Shown: one piece after another, positions 1 to 11,306 of the stretch | Numbering within the stretch: position 1 is the first letter of the stretch | Layout of the letters: each line of letters begins with the position of its first letter | Source of the DNA: Lecanicillium sp. G3 | Taxonomy: Eukaryota; Ascomycota; Sordariomycetes; Hypocreales; Cordycipitaceae | Reading direction: 5' to 3' | Assembly (NCBI GenBank): GCA_037575805.1 | Contig: JAZHPD010000082.1 | Coordinates: forward strand, 1-64,000 | DNA: 64,000 bases | Program-made: the position numbers and the translations under genes | The notes under the pieces: model-generated | What the model was told of the DNA's origin: nothing | What the model saw: the letters and a program-made list of their open reading frames with translations, nothing else | Database searches by the model: none

Positions 1-2979
1 AGCTATTATTAATACCATTAAGATATAATTAATTATTAAAGAATTATTATTATAATAATCTTATTATTAAAGAGATTATATAATCTAAATAACCATTTAA
101 TTAATTATTATAATTAATTAATTTATATTAAAGATAAATTAATTTAATTAAAGATAGCCTTAATAATAATCTATTATTAATTTAGTTTATATTAAATTAT
201 AGATTAATAATAATATTAATATAAAGTTTAGGGTTTTTAAGATATTATAAGTATATTAATTATTAGTATATTATTAGGTGGGAGTATTTAAATAAGTTCT
301 TGGTTAATAAGTTAAGATAAATATAGAAGGTATGTCTTTTAATAGGTCTCTTTGGTTTATTTAATTATCTTAGCTCGCTTCCTAATTTGTTTATATACCT
401 TAACTCGCCCTTTGGCTCACTTATATCGGCCTTTAGGATTATATCTTATAAATGAGTTATTTTTATAATTCTTACTCACTATTATAAGGGTAATAGACCA
501 TCGCCCGAATATATTAAGAGTATAAAAAATAAAAAAGGTCTATAATCTTTTCTATTAATATAATTTAATTAGTGAAATATTATATATATATAGTAGTGTA
601 TATAATATATTTAAATTTGATATAGTCGAGGGTAATAAATATATAGTCTATATTTAAGTGTTTTATTAACGATTATATCTCATAAAATAGTCATAATAAT
701 ATATTACCAACTAAAAATTAGGCCGTTATTATAGACGGTAGTATTATATTTGGGTGTGAGTATTTATATTATATATTATATATCGATTTATTTGGTAGGC
801 GTGGCCTTAATAATTAAAAAGATTTAGTTAATATTTATTGGTTTAATTTTTTCTTATGGTCGCTTAATCATAAGTAATTGTTATTAATTATAATAGGATT
901 TTAGGATTATGAACTTAATTATATTCTTTAGTCTTGTGGGCCAGCTAGCTATGCTAATATATTGTGTGTTAGTGTGCATGTGATAGACTTGTTACCAAGG
1001 TATATGTTTAGGTACCCAAGTAGAGTGTAGAGTAGTGCAGAGTAGTGCTGTAGTGCTCCGGATAGCAGTTCGGAGTATTATAGTGCCTGGCTTTAGTAGT
1101 CGCAGGTTTCTCTAGTAGGTAAGCCACCCTAAAGGTACCCCTACTGTAGCCGCCCCAGCTAGTGTGCCAAACCGTTGACTACTACTCCGTACGACGTACA
1201 TATTTATTAGTAAAGCACCTGTAGTCCACCAGCGGACGGTGACTGGAGCATGGAACTACCGGGCTCCTCCAACCGCAAGGCGAGGCTTACTCACTGAGCG
1301 CATCTTTGCAAGTTAATACCCTGCCACCTACGTAGGTCATTTAGTAACTAACTACTAACTAGTTAACTAGTACTCGTACTTGTAGTATTTACCTGTATGC
1401 CTGCCGCGGGGCCTCCCGGGCTGCGAGCGGAGAGACCCTCAGACTGGCCTCCGCAGACTCTGTTCACGAAACCATAAGCATGCCTAGGATCAATTGGTCA
1501 CAAATCTTTCAGAATTTCAGCTACATGTTGCGGCGGGAACTCACCTTTCTCCCGTTCGTCAATTCATCAGCGCTATTCGTCAATTCATCGGCACTGCCTC
1601 TTGCCTCCTAGCTTCTTTGGGCAGTGTCGGTGCATGCAACCATCGTTGCATTCCTTCCCCCCGCTGTATACGGCCTCGCGCAAATGCAGATGCAGCCCCG
1701 GCTTCAGCTGGGCATCGAGTACCCGTGACAAGAAAGATGCCGTGAGTCGGGCACGGCTCCTTTGGCCTCGCAGCAGCCACCTGGCCTGGCCGTCTGTTTA
1801 TCTGTCTGCCTGCCGGCGGCATTTCATCTGCATCTACCGGGCCTCGCGTGCTACCAGCATGCCCATGTGCATGACGTGCGCCGCAAACTGTCTCCTTTGG
1901 GCATCTCGTACTAGAAAGACCCAGCGCCACTTCAGCCTGTGTCTCCATTGACCCGGTTGTCCGGGTATTCCCTGCAACGTGGTGGATGGAATAAACTGCG
2001 CGTTTCCTATTCTCAAACTCGCCGTCCGTGGGTGCATGGCCTGTTAAGGTCGCCCCGAAATAGGCAAAGACGCAGGCCAAAATCTAGGGCAACGATAGCA
2101 ATCCTGTTGCAGTAGATAAGCATATCTGTGCTTGGTGGACCGTGATTATCCGTGAGACTTAGACAGTAACTAAACATCTGTGGTTGTTCAAGCCCACGCA
2201 TATCCGTTCTTGGCCATGGCAGCTCCTCTCGGGTCTTGTACCGAGTTCGAAATCAGAGTTATGTAACTCGTGAAAACATTAACATTATCACATATGCCCT
2301 ATATAACGGTGCTTGAACCCGAGCCTTGGCAAATTGCTTGCCCACTTCCTCATATCAGCCAGCCTATTCTCAATCCCCTGTCACTGATGAAGGTCGAGGG
2401 GGCCGCAAGTCTAAGATGCCTGCCACAAAGTCTAGACTGCTGCATGTACTCCGTACGGAGTACCAGCTCTTTATTTGATGGGCCGAGAATTTCCCGACTA
2501 TCGTAACAAGAAACGGACCACAATCTAGTTACAATGGCTTCTTCGCCTTCTGGGAGCAGCCGACAGTTACCGATCACGCAATGGGATGTGAACATGTTTT
2601 GGCCCTCCAACGACGGCATCCCAGCATCTTCCTTCAGCCTGATTATTTTAGTCGTCCTTTTATATTAACTAACTAACTAATTAGTACCACAACCACTCTA
2701 AGCTCTCCACTATCGTACCGCCATGACGTTACAGAAGGATGCAGACGAGGGAATACAGGTACTTAGACGAGCCTTGCGCCGATCCCAAGGTCATTTCCAA
2801 TCAAAGGACGGCTTCGAGCTTGGCTATTTACTTATTTGCTGATCGGAAATCCTCCTTAGAAATTATTTTTTAAGCTTAGACTAGCCTCCACTATCCGCAC
2901 ATAGCCGCTAACGTAGTATCAGCAGGCTTGCCAGACTAGACAACTTTACGTGACGATAACCAAACGCCAACCTTACAAC
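1..2979. other. Gene-free left edge with an AT-rich, RIP-like island
   Basis: Roughly the first 900 bases consist almost entirely of A and T with many TAATTAAT-like words and stops in every frame. The composition climbs to ordinary levels between about 900 and 1400. This is how repeats mutated by RIP (C-to-T changes on duplicated DNA) look in filamentous ascomycetes, but no recognisable element survives. Short open frames at 1494-2619 overlap each other on both strands and show no conserved motif, so I do not call them genes. A perfect palindrome lies at 2446-2463. Confidence 0.6.
2446..2463. repeat. 18-bp perfect palindrome GTACTCCGTACGGAGTAC
   Basis: The 18 bases read the same on both strands. 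The core word ACGGAGTA or its complement recurs in other intergenic parts of the window: TACTCCGTACG at 1183-1193, TTACGGAGTA at 21851-21860 and TACGGAGTAA at 40211-40220. None lies inside a gene. It may be a dispersed inverted-repeat word or a protein-binding site; nothing here distinguishes these. Confidence 0.5.
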
Positions 2980-4257
2980 ATGGCAAGCCACAGTGCAGAC
3001 AGGCCCCTCGCCCCTCGCCTCGCTCTCGTTATTGAGCAGGCCCGCGATGCAAGGGTGCCGATCACATTGCCGTATCGTCTCACTATCACTCTTATTCGGC
3101 AACCGGACTTTTGTGGTGATTCTTGTACAGTAAAGTGGAATCTCCTGGCGGATGGCTTGCGCCCCCGTCGCTTCACCTTGCTCCGAGAGACAGGTGACGG
3201 TTTTATACCCGTCCACGTTGGGGACCCCGACAATCGAGACAGCAACCACCAGGGGCTTTTTGCCCGCGACAATTACGGTCGCATCCACGATGAACATGAG
3301 CTGCAGCCATCCGGCGCCGTCAAACTTCAAGCCACGCTTCCTGAATACTACCAGCGGCCGCTCGTGGCTGGCCAGCGCTACAGACTCGATTGGGACGGCT
3401 GCGACATTACGCAGTGGGCATGGGGCTCTACGGTGGCCAGCAAAGAGGCCACTACCGCACAACTAGGTGGTTTACACGTACCTGCAAGCCGAGGTGTGGT
3501 CTTTACGGCGACGGCGGAAGAGCCCGCCTGGCCCGCTCGCGATGTCGAGGAGAGGCGCTGGGGTTACAGCACGGCCAACGTCTTGGAAGAACAGTGGAGG
3601 CTGCAGCAACTACTTCAACAGAGAGCCAACGACGACGCAAATACAAGTGTACATGCTCTGCAAGCGGACCCTGACGTTGTGGATCTTCTCAAGATATCAC
3701 TTGAGGCGCCAGAAACTTGGTCCTTGGAAGGCTCCCTGAAAGGTTCCTTCAAGGTGACAGCTACTATTACTCTTCAAGATGGCAGTCCCGACGCCCGTCC
3801 AGTGACGTTCCACAAATACATCATCGACAGCGGCTTTCGCCTTCTCCGGCGCCTTGAAAAGGGCGATGCAAGCCAGGGAACGTCAGATCGATGGGAGGAC
3901 TGTCCGAGGGATTCCAACACGGGATACTTCGTTGTGGATGAGCCCGACGTCAGGGTCTGCGTGGCAGAGCATCATGACTTTATTTCCATCGGTCCCGGGG
4001 AGAGCTGGTCGTGCCGATACGACCCGTCCGAGGAAGACTGGCCGGACGACATAGCATCTGGGGATTGTTTTCGTGTCCGATATGCCGGCGCTGAGATGGA
4101 GTGGTGGGATTGGGGACGGAAGTCAGACCACACGGAGACAGAGGTTATGCTGCCGTGCTTCATATTTGGGCCTGTGACCGACCCGAAAGACAATGATGGG
4201 CGACCCCGGGCGCGGGTATCGGTCGGCAACGATGTACAGTTTGTAGTTCAAGCCTAA
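2980..4257 (+). CDS. Hypothetical protein with two similar beta-rich halves
   Basis: An uninterrupted 425-aa frame begins at the first ATG (MASHSADRP); an upstream GTG at 2950 is in frame but is not a likely eukaryotic start. I do not recognise a named family. The two halves look alike. Each starts with a beta-strand-like segment (LTITLIRQPDF at about residue 29; FKVTATITL at about 260), continues into a matching stretch (RPRRFTLLRETGDGF versus FRLLRRLEKGDAS), and closes with a Trp-rich element (ITQWAWG versus MEWWDWG) that probably ends one beta-sandwich unit. It has no signal peptide or membrane segment, so it is probably cytosolic. The stop TAA is at 4255-4257. It is the only intact gene in the first 9.4 kb, next to three decayed genes. 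Confidence 0.75.
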   Translation: MASHSADRPLAPRLALVIEQARDARVPITLPYRLTITLIRQPDFCGDSCTVKWNLLADGLRPRRFTLLRETGDGFIPVHVGDPDNRDSNHQGLFARDNYGRIHDEHELQPSGAVKLQATLPEYYQRPLVAGQRYRLDWDGCDITQWAWGSTVASKEATTAQLGGLHVPASRGVVFTATAEEPAWPARDVEERRWGYSTANVLEEQWRLQQLLQQRANDDANTSVHALQADPDVVDLLKISLEAPETWSLEGSLKGSFKVTATITLQDGSPDARPVTFHKYIIDSGFRLLRRLEKGDASQGTSDRWEDCPRDSNTGYFVVDEPDVRVCVAEHHDFISIGPGESWSCRYDPSEEDWPDDIASGDCFRVRYAGAEMEWWDWGRKSDHTETEVMLPCFIFGPVTDPKDNDGRPRARVSVGNDVQFVVQA

Positions 4258-4777
4258 CACGCGCGCGACGGTGCGCATTCAATTTGAGTCCTTGATTTGA
4301 CCTAAGCGGACAACTCGTGCTGAACTGAGGTGAGAGCACAGCACCGCGTGACCCTGTAGCCGAGAGTATAACGCAAAGCATAGATGTACAGATCTTGGCA
4401 AAACGGTGAAACTGAACCAAGACGGAAGGCCTAACCTATAGGAGGGGGAGATAGCCGAGGCCGCCGCGGTATGTCTTTTATAGTCAGCGTGCCTCGCTCA
4501 GTCGATGTCAGTTGTCTGGTGATATTGCAGCAAAAGTAAACTCTGGTAACCTCTGCTAGATGTAGCACCATGAACCTTTCAAGTATAGCTGGCTTTGATC
4601 CCATTGATATCGCTCATCATTGACTCGGCCTATTTGCGTAGGCGGAACATGTTGGCGGCCGCGGAACCAATGCGAAGCGAAATATACCACAGCTTAAACA
4701 TAATACGGACTGACGACTCGCTCACCGCAGCTTCTCATTTTTCTTTGTGCAAGATAATCGAAATGCTGCTTCTCCAA
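4258..4777. other. Intergenic, no gene seen
   Basis: This is the 3' region of the hypothetical gene and the former promoter region of the arylsulfotransferase relic. An ATG at 4570 opens a frame that stops after 17 codons. I see no conserved element. Confidence 0.4.
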
Positions 4778-6260
4778 AATAAAATGCGCGGCTTACTACT
4801 GTTATCTCCCGCTGCTGGTAGACTCCGCCGGAGACCGGGAGTACCAACACTTCCAAACAGCAAACTTTACACCGCCCGTGCTCCAAGTGAACAAGACAGG
4901 CGCGCCTCTTGCTGCGGGAGTTCTTGCCTTTACGCATACCCCAGACCAGGGGCCGCTGCTGATTGCAGACGAGGGCGACTTGCCATGGAACGGCCCGGCA
5001 ACGCACGCTACGAACCTCTTCGTGTAGTCGCTGGAGAACAAGCCTGTGCTTCTGGTGACCTTCGTCATACTACCGAGGTATCTGGGTCTGGGGCCAGGTT
5101 GACGTTGTGGACGAGATGTACAAGCAAACATACCCAATTTGTCCAAATATCACACTGCGCATGACGAATCGGACAACCGTCGGCTGCCCAGCCCTCGATT
5201 TTTACGAGTCGCAAGTCACGGACGGAAGAGGCGTTATAAGCACTGCCGTAAGTACCATTTAGACTGAATCCCGCCCTGTCGGTGGTGCTGAATGGCCCTT
5301 TGACCACGTATTCATGGAGTCTGATATCAAGACCAACAAGATTCTCTTCCAATGGAGCCCGCTCAAGGCAGGTGTACCCCTCAACACCACCAAAGCCACT
5401 CTCGGTCAGACATACGCGACCGGTACCGAGTCGGATCCGTTCGATTGGCTGCACATGAACTCCGTTGCAGCCATGGGAGACGGTATCTCGCAAATGCTCG
5501 CAGTACTTGGGCGATGTACGTGGTAAACGTCACCGGTGGGATTGATTGGACACTTGAAGGCTCAACAGAAGGCGACTTTCGCGGCTTAACGAATGAGTCC
5601 CAGTTTGAAAGTGCTAACCTATCCCAACGCTTGATATAGCTGGCCGTTCTAACATGCAGCAAATAGCAGTCTTGGCAACATCACGCTCGCAACCAGAATC
5701 GCACTGCAGAATCGACGTTGCTTCATTATTGCGACGATGCCAACGGAGTGCTCTCGACTAGCGGGTCGCCGTTTAGAGGTCTGCTCTTGTCCTTGATCTT
5801 CAGGAACATGACTTTTCCTTTTGTTCGCACGTATCAAGACCTGAAGGACCCCCTCACGACCTATTCTCGGCGCTCGTATCAGCTTCAAACGAACGGCAAC
5901 GTGTTTTTCTCTTATGGCTCCTTTTCCACTTCGAAGGAGTACGGTCCTGATGGCGACGTCCGCATGTCGCTTGCATACGGCGAGTATGATAACCCGTCCT
6001 ACCCTGGGTACCGGTGTAAGTGGGAGGGTAAGCCGTACTGGACGCCGACGACTGCTGTGAACCACACGACACAAGTGTGCTGGGTTAGCTGGGACGGAAA
6101 TACAGAGTCAACAAAGTGGAGGATATCCGCGCGTTCCAGCGCGTCTACGCTCAGAAACGTTACCGAAGTCCCCAGTCAAGACTTCGAGATAAATTTAACG
6201 ATTCCTTCCAATGCCAACTTTATTCAAGTTACAGGATACTCGATATCCGGTAAGCTTTGA
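4778..6260 (+). pseudogene. Arylsulfotransferase-like (ASST) gene relic
   Basis: Pieces of one fungal ASST-type protein are readable in order but in changing frames. Frame A carries a beta-strand with PLLIADEGDLPW (about 4961-4996). A frame change near 5088 leads to frame B with QVDVVDEMYKQ and then DPFDWLHMNSV (about 5434-5466). A second change near 5480 leads to YLANARSTWAMYVV and GIDWTLEG. After a probable short intron (about 5610-5660) comes SWQHHARNQNRTAE, followed by the C-terminal module NGNVFFSYGS and QVCWVSWDGNTES, ending at the TGA at 6258-6260. The His in the DWLHMNS and WQHHAR motifs corresponds to conserved family positions. Two in-frame TAG stops (5025-5027 and 5260-5262) each sit where CAG would fit. 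Members of this family are normally secreted. The combination of stops and shifts argues for a dead gene unless base calling is poor. Confidence 0.75.
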
Positions 6261-6444
6261 ATCTCCGACGTCACCTTAGTCAAGGGCTTTCACGAGGAGT
6301 AGAGCACTGTGTCACTGTGTGGGTTACATTCAACACCATCAATTAATGGCAAAATTATGGGTTCAATAATTGGCAGCTCGCCAGTCTTTCCCTATAGAAA
6401 GTAATGATACCCTCATAGCAAAAATGAAATGCGCTCATCATGTT

Positions 6445-8103
6445 TTAGGCTTCTGCTAGGCGCAAAGGCGCCGCCAGGTTCCAGCAACCTGTAGTTATAT
6501 GGATGCTGGCTCCAAAATAATAGTAAAAAGTCTCATTAACTTGCCAATAGGTTACGGCTATACGGCGGCAAGAATCTTTGTTTAAGCGGAACCGAACGAT
6601 CCCCATCAAGATCGCTGAGATCATTGCCAACCCTCCTGCGTAGATCATCGCAGGACGATACGCCTTGAGACCACCATCTGCCCCACCAAATGCCTCCAGC
6701 AGGTAGCCAGCAATAGGTGAGCCCTATAATGCGAAGTTAGTTAGTAGGTCAATGTAGGAAGAGACTTGTAAGTCGGTTGTCAAGAAGTACGCACCAAGAG
6801 ATAACCTCCAGCCCAGGCGGTCATAATCATGCCCATGACAACACTGACTCGCTGGCTTCCAAAGATACTTGTCGCAACAGTTGGTGTGCACGAAAAGAAA
6901 CCTCCGTTTGAAATGCCATTGAGGATACAAAAGATGGCTAGCGGAGCCAGCGTCTGTGATACCGGCCAAATCGCCAACATGCTGAAAGCCGACAGTAGCA
7001 GCGAGGTAAGGAGCACGTTGACGGGCCCAAACTTGTCACAGCAGAAGCCACAGATAATGCGCCCGACTGCGGAAGACAGTGTGAATCCAGCGACAAGACC
7101 AGCACCAGTACTTGACGAAAATCCAAGAGCCTGGGTGTACAGAGGGAGAAAGAAGGGCGGCACGAAGATGGGGAAATTGCCGACAGCCGCAGCCAGCCAA
7201 AGTAAAGTGAAGTTAACGTTCTTAAAGAGACGCCTGTGTTTTTGTCATGTTAGTAAAAGTGTGGTTAACATGCTGTTTATGTGCAGGATGTTTACCAGTC
7301 CACGAATCTTTTGTCGGGAATCCTTGTCCTCTCCTTCATCAGCCAACCAGCGCAAAAGCCGGTGACAATGATTACAAGGCCCAACACACGGAATGCCCAG
7401 GCAATACCGATGTTGCGAATACGCGCATCCATGAAGAAACTGTTTGTCGCGCCTCCGAAGCCACTTCCCGCGAAAATTAGGCCATTCGCTAAGCCGCGTC
7501 GGGTGTTGAAGTACTGGGCAGGAACCGCAGCGACAACCGCGAAACCACAGCTGCCGCCAGCGCCCGCCAGAAAGCCGAAAGTCACAAAGAGACCTGGTAC
7601 ACCTGTCGTGCAGAAGCTCGCCAGGATTTCACCCATTCCCATTGTAAGCATCCCCAGCATCGCAAGTTTACTCGAGCCCAGCCATGTCCGCATGACAAAC
7701 GCATCAAGCACGGCAAACCAGGCGGGCATGGACGCCTGCAACGAGCCGATAAACGAGAGCGTCGCCGGACCTGCCAAGTTTCTTCAACCTGCTTGCGCTG
7801 CACGACTCCCCATGCATATGTCGTTCCGGATGCCCACCACATGAGCATCGCGCCACTTAATACAATGATCCAGCCGTAGCCTCCATCCGGGCACTCTTCG
7901 TGGAGGGCCCGTGAGGCTTGAATTATGGCGGCATCGTCGTCTCCGCCGACGACTGGGGCTTGAGCTCCACGACGGGGGGTAGTCCCAGATGGACCTGGTA
8001 CCGTATTCCTGGCAGACTCCGTACCAGTGTTGATCGGAGCCGAGGTACTTAGGAATCACAATCCCTCAATTCGTCAACCGATGTAGCAGTTTTCGACGAC
8101 ATG
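6445..8103 (-). pseudogene. MFS monocarboxylate-type transporter, N-terminally broken
   Basis: The protein is a monocarboxylate-transporter-like (SLC16-type) MFS permease. The signature CPDGGYGWIIVLSGAM opens the first membrane helix, and later exons carry TLSFIGSLQASMPAW, RRGLANGLIFAGSGFGG and VGRIICGFCCDKFG. Two clean introns remain, at 7234-7295 and 6724-6794. The 5' part is damaged. The apparent start at 8103 (MSSKTATSVDE) runs into TAA after 17 codons, while the frame holding PDGGYGW opens only after a TGA. Near 7780 the frame changes again: VVQ and AGPATLSF lie in different frames, with a TGA between them, and too few bases are available for an intron. An extended tail after RFRLNKD suggests the original stop has been lost as well. 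Its substrate is unknown. It would have been an inner-membrane-type carrier at the plasma membrane. Confidence 0.7.
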
Positions 8104-8499
8104 GCGTAGACTGTTCCTCCCTTCCTAACAAGCTGGTAGTGGCTGGTAGCTTTGACTACAGCAATCGGAAAGTAGCCTTGGGATACTACATTCCTATAAT
8201 GGCTGCGATCAGTTGACCTCGGCGGCCCGGCAAGAGTGAAGCGGGCAGGCAGCTGAAAATGAGGCTATCCACACACCTATGTCAAACGTTGTGGCCGAAA
8301 GAGGCAATCATCTTCTGAACGCATTCGCTTAACGCCCCTCGGGTTACAACACGCCATATCTACATAAACGTTTTATCCCATCTCATTTTCCTTTCCTCTC
8401 GTGACCTCTTTCACAAACCCCCTATATCCATCACCATTACCTCATCCCCAGACAACTTCTCTTCATACACCACCATTCTCGCACAATATCACTCTCGCC
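8104..8499. other. Divergent intergenic region
   Basis: This lies between the 5' ends of two decayed genes, the MFS transporter on the minus strand and the secreted protein on the plus strand. The last ~120 bases are pyrimidine- and CA-rich, as is common just upstream of fungal start codons. No other signal is evident. Confidence 0.4.
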
Positions 8500-9209
8500 A
8501 TGCCTGTCGCAACGTGACTCCTGGCACTTCTGCCTCTCCCCTCACAGCTTCGTCCCGCTCGCGCGGAGGCCTTCGCCTACAGCACCTCAACCGTGACGGA
8601 CTGCAACCCGGTGCCGACTTCTTCGTCTTCCACCCCCGTTGGCCCTGGAGTTGTCGTCACTGTGGCTATGCCCGTGTGCCCGCCCTGCAGCGCCAAGGCA
8701 ACGCACACCAAGACCTACACCACCGTCTATGAGGTGCTTTGCCCTACTGGTGTTACTGAGACTAGGTACACTGTGCACGAGGTCTACCAGAGCCAGTCGA
8801 CGGCGCCGACCCTCGAGGCTGGCAATGTGTCCCTCACGGCTTCACCACCACTGTGGCCACCTGCAACTCCTGCGGCAGCGACCATATCACCAACACCTTG
8901 ACTTACCCGTCTGGTGGTGTCATATATGTTCCCACGCCCTTGATCACTGCGGCCGCATCTGCTTCCACTGGAGATACTCCCAAGCAAGCTACCAACCCGG
9001 CTGGTTCCAGCGCCCCTGCCGCCTCTGTCGCACCTGTCGACTCTGCTGCTCCCGTCGCGCCTGGTTCTCCTGATACACCTTTAATCCCCAGTGCGTCTCC
9101 TGCTGGAACCTCGGCCGCGAAGAACAGCCCCACGTGCGAGGCCACCAAGGTCGTCTCCCTCAACTGCTCCCACGACGCTGCCGACGGTTGGCAACGGTGC
9201 CCGATTTGA
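8500..9209 (+). pseudogene. Secreted Ser/Thr-rich protein relic
   Basis: The frame opening at ATG 8500 would encode a convincing signal peptide (MPVAT, then a Leu-rich core and an Ala-Glu-Ala cleavage-like region), but codon six is TGA (8515-8517), where CGA would fit. Downstream, the same frame carries a Thr/Val/Cys-rich segment (VCPPCSAKATHTKTYTTVYE) typical of fungal wall or GPI-type surface proteins. Around 8830 the reading passes to another frame (GFTTTVATCNSCGSD), then an Ala/Pro/Ser-rich stalk, and ends at the TGA at 9207-9209 without a hydrophobic GPI tail. So there is one nonsense codon and one single-base frame change. It may be a recently dead gene, or a miscalled one. Confidence 0.6.
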
Positions 9210-9530
9210 GCTTTGATACACGAGCATGATCGCTTTCATCGCCGCAGTTGCTCTCCTTTAAGGAATTTATGCAAATACTGTTTTTGTTGGTTGCTGTTTT
9301 CTGAAATGCTGCTATTGGTTAGATCTGCTGTTTCGCTGGCTGAATGTGGCGAAGTTGTGCTTACACAGAACCTCAGCCCTTTGGTCTGGATTTAGCTTTA
9401 GAATATTAGAAGAGAATAAATGAGTCCTTGGCTACAGTACCCACGCGGCACAGAGATGGAGTTGGCCTGCCGTCGTCTCGATAGTCTCCAGATTTCTACT
9501 TCCTGGATCGTCAAAGTTGCGGTTGGCTAA
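9210..9530. other. Convergent 3' intergenic region
   Basis: This lies between the relic ending at 9209 and the transcription-factor gene ending at 9531. I see no feature beyond probable 3' untranslated sequence. Confidence 0.4.
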
Positions 9531-11306
9531 TCACGATACTCTATTCATTATGTGCTCGTCCGGCCTTTTGAACAAATACTCTTGGCCCTTTTCTCCATGC
9601 CTTACATTGTATACTGTCCTGAAGGTTGCCTTTGCCAAGTAGTTCACGCTTGGTGGCGACATGATAACCTCAGTAACTCGGTGGTCGTTGCAAATGTATG
9701 TATTTTCAATGCAGTCGCATCCTCCTTCAAGCGGCTCAGCAAGTAGGCCACATTCTTCCACACGTTTCTGTTCGCTTGTGAGTTCAACGAAAAAATTGCT
9801 GTTGAAAACGCCGTCAGCGAACGGTATCGCCTTGAGCAGCTCGATGCCCTTGGCCCGTGTTTCTGGAATGCGACACACATGACCGACGGCTACCATGGGC
9901 AATCCGATAAGAGATCGGAATTGTGCTGATTGGGTGAGCCTTGCTATGACGCCTCTGATGCCATCAGCCTCTTGGGCACTTTTGCGTGATAAGAGGTAGT
10001 TGACGATGTCGACCATTCCCTTGTAGTTGTCGTTGAACTCGTCCCACGCCACTTCACCCATTGACGTGTCAATCATGGTCATGGATTCCAACGTCAGGTC
10101 AAGAAGCTGCAGCATTAATCTTCGGATAAGTTCCATTTGCTCGCTCTCTGACGTCAGCTCCAGCGGCCGCATCGTGCTTTGCAAGGCACGGAGCTTTTTC
10201 TGCCAAGTCAAAAACGGTTTTTGTAGAGTATGGAACTCTTTGACGATGAGCTGCAGCCTCGTGTCACCCGATGCAAGTATCTCTGATCTGGCAATGGTTT
10301 TCCATCCTATATCAATGGCGAGAATCTCCAAGTATGCTTCAGTGGATGATGCGAATGGAACGTCTTCCACGACAGGTATTCGACAGCGTGCCGTAGCTGA
10401 CTCTGACAGCTGGAATGGTGCTAAGAAGGTGAGAACCTCGAGGCGTCGGAATCGAAGTTTAATTGAGCCGACCGTGGTGATGCAGTTGTTCAGCCGACAG
10501 GTTTTGGAAACTTGATTGTCGACCCCTTGCGAATGCCAAATATTGGAAAGATAAAAGCCGTTTCTAAGATGGGTTATCGCTTCCTGCAAGTTCCCTCGCG
10601 AACTGGCGTAGAAGACGAGGATGATGCATGTTAGCAGGACCATCTCCCAGTCCGCCGATGTTGCCGTAGCCGGCTGGACTTGGCGCAGAAATTGAAGGGC
10701 CAGATTGCAGTGTTTTAGTGCAAGCCCATCCAAGTGAGTAACTTGGTCGCTTGACTGTTGATTTCCATCTCTTCCGAGCAGCTGGAGGTTCTGGGCGGTG
10801 GCGGCAGCGACCATGGCATGCCAGACCGATGGGTACACTTGGCTGGCCTGTGGAATGGCGACCGACCAAAAGTCTTCGTCAAAGACGTCTAGCAGGCCCG
10901 GGGTTATCTGGTCTCGAAACAACTGAAACATGTATCGCTCATCTCTCGGCGGTTGCGTTGCGAAGGGAGCTATAATGTAGTCGGGCTGTTGAAGGCGAGG
11001 CATGAGAGCCCGCTTCGATCCTCGCGGGGCCTGCGCGCCATATCCGATTCCGCTGCACTGGAAATTGCCCGCCTTGCATTTCGCGCAGCAGGGCTTTGCT
11101 TCATCGCATTTTATGCGACGTTGTCTGGTAAAGAGTGGTCAGGTGTGCCCTCTGAGGGAAAAGCTGGGCCACGAGCGGGTGGCCAAGGAGAACCCTGGGG
11201 CGAAGACTCACCGGCAGACCGAGCAGCCAGTGCGGACTCGAGGCGCCCATTTCTTCTTCCTCAGAGCCAGAACGAGCTCTTTTTCGCTCTCCGGCGTCAC
11301 AGACAT
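9531..11306 (-). CDS. Zn2Cys6 transcription factor (Fungal_trans_2 type)
   Basis: This is a fungal binuclear zinc-cluster regulator of 562 aa in two exons, 11212-11306 and 9531-11124. The 87-bp intron has a GTGAGT donor and a TTTACCAG acceptor, and it splits the zinc cluster after the second Cys. Spliced, the cluster is C28-x2-C31-x6-C38-x6-C45-x2-C48-x6-C55 (GCSVCRQRRIKCDEAKPCC), preceded by a basic stretch RKKKWAPRVR. The rest is a helical regulatory domain containing the ETRAKGIELLKAIP element common in this class. It presumably acts in the nucleus on unknown targets. The start ATG is followed immediately by charged sequence as in relatives. The neighbouring methyltransferase is transcribed divergently and could be a target, which is only inference. 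Confidence 0.85.

Noticed and set aside
1580..2080. 166-aa minus-strand ORF near the left edge
   Set aside because: No conserved motif, overlaps other open frames, next to RIP-like DNA.
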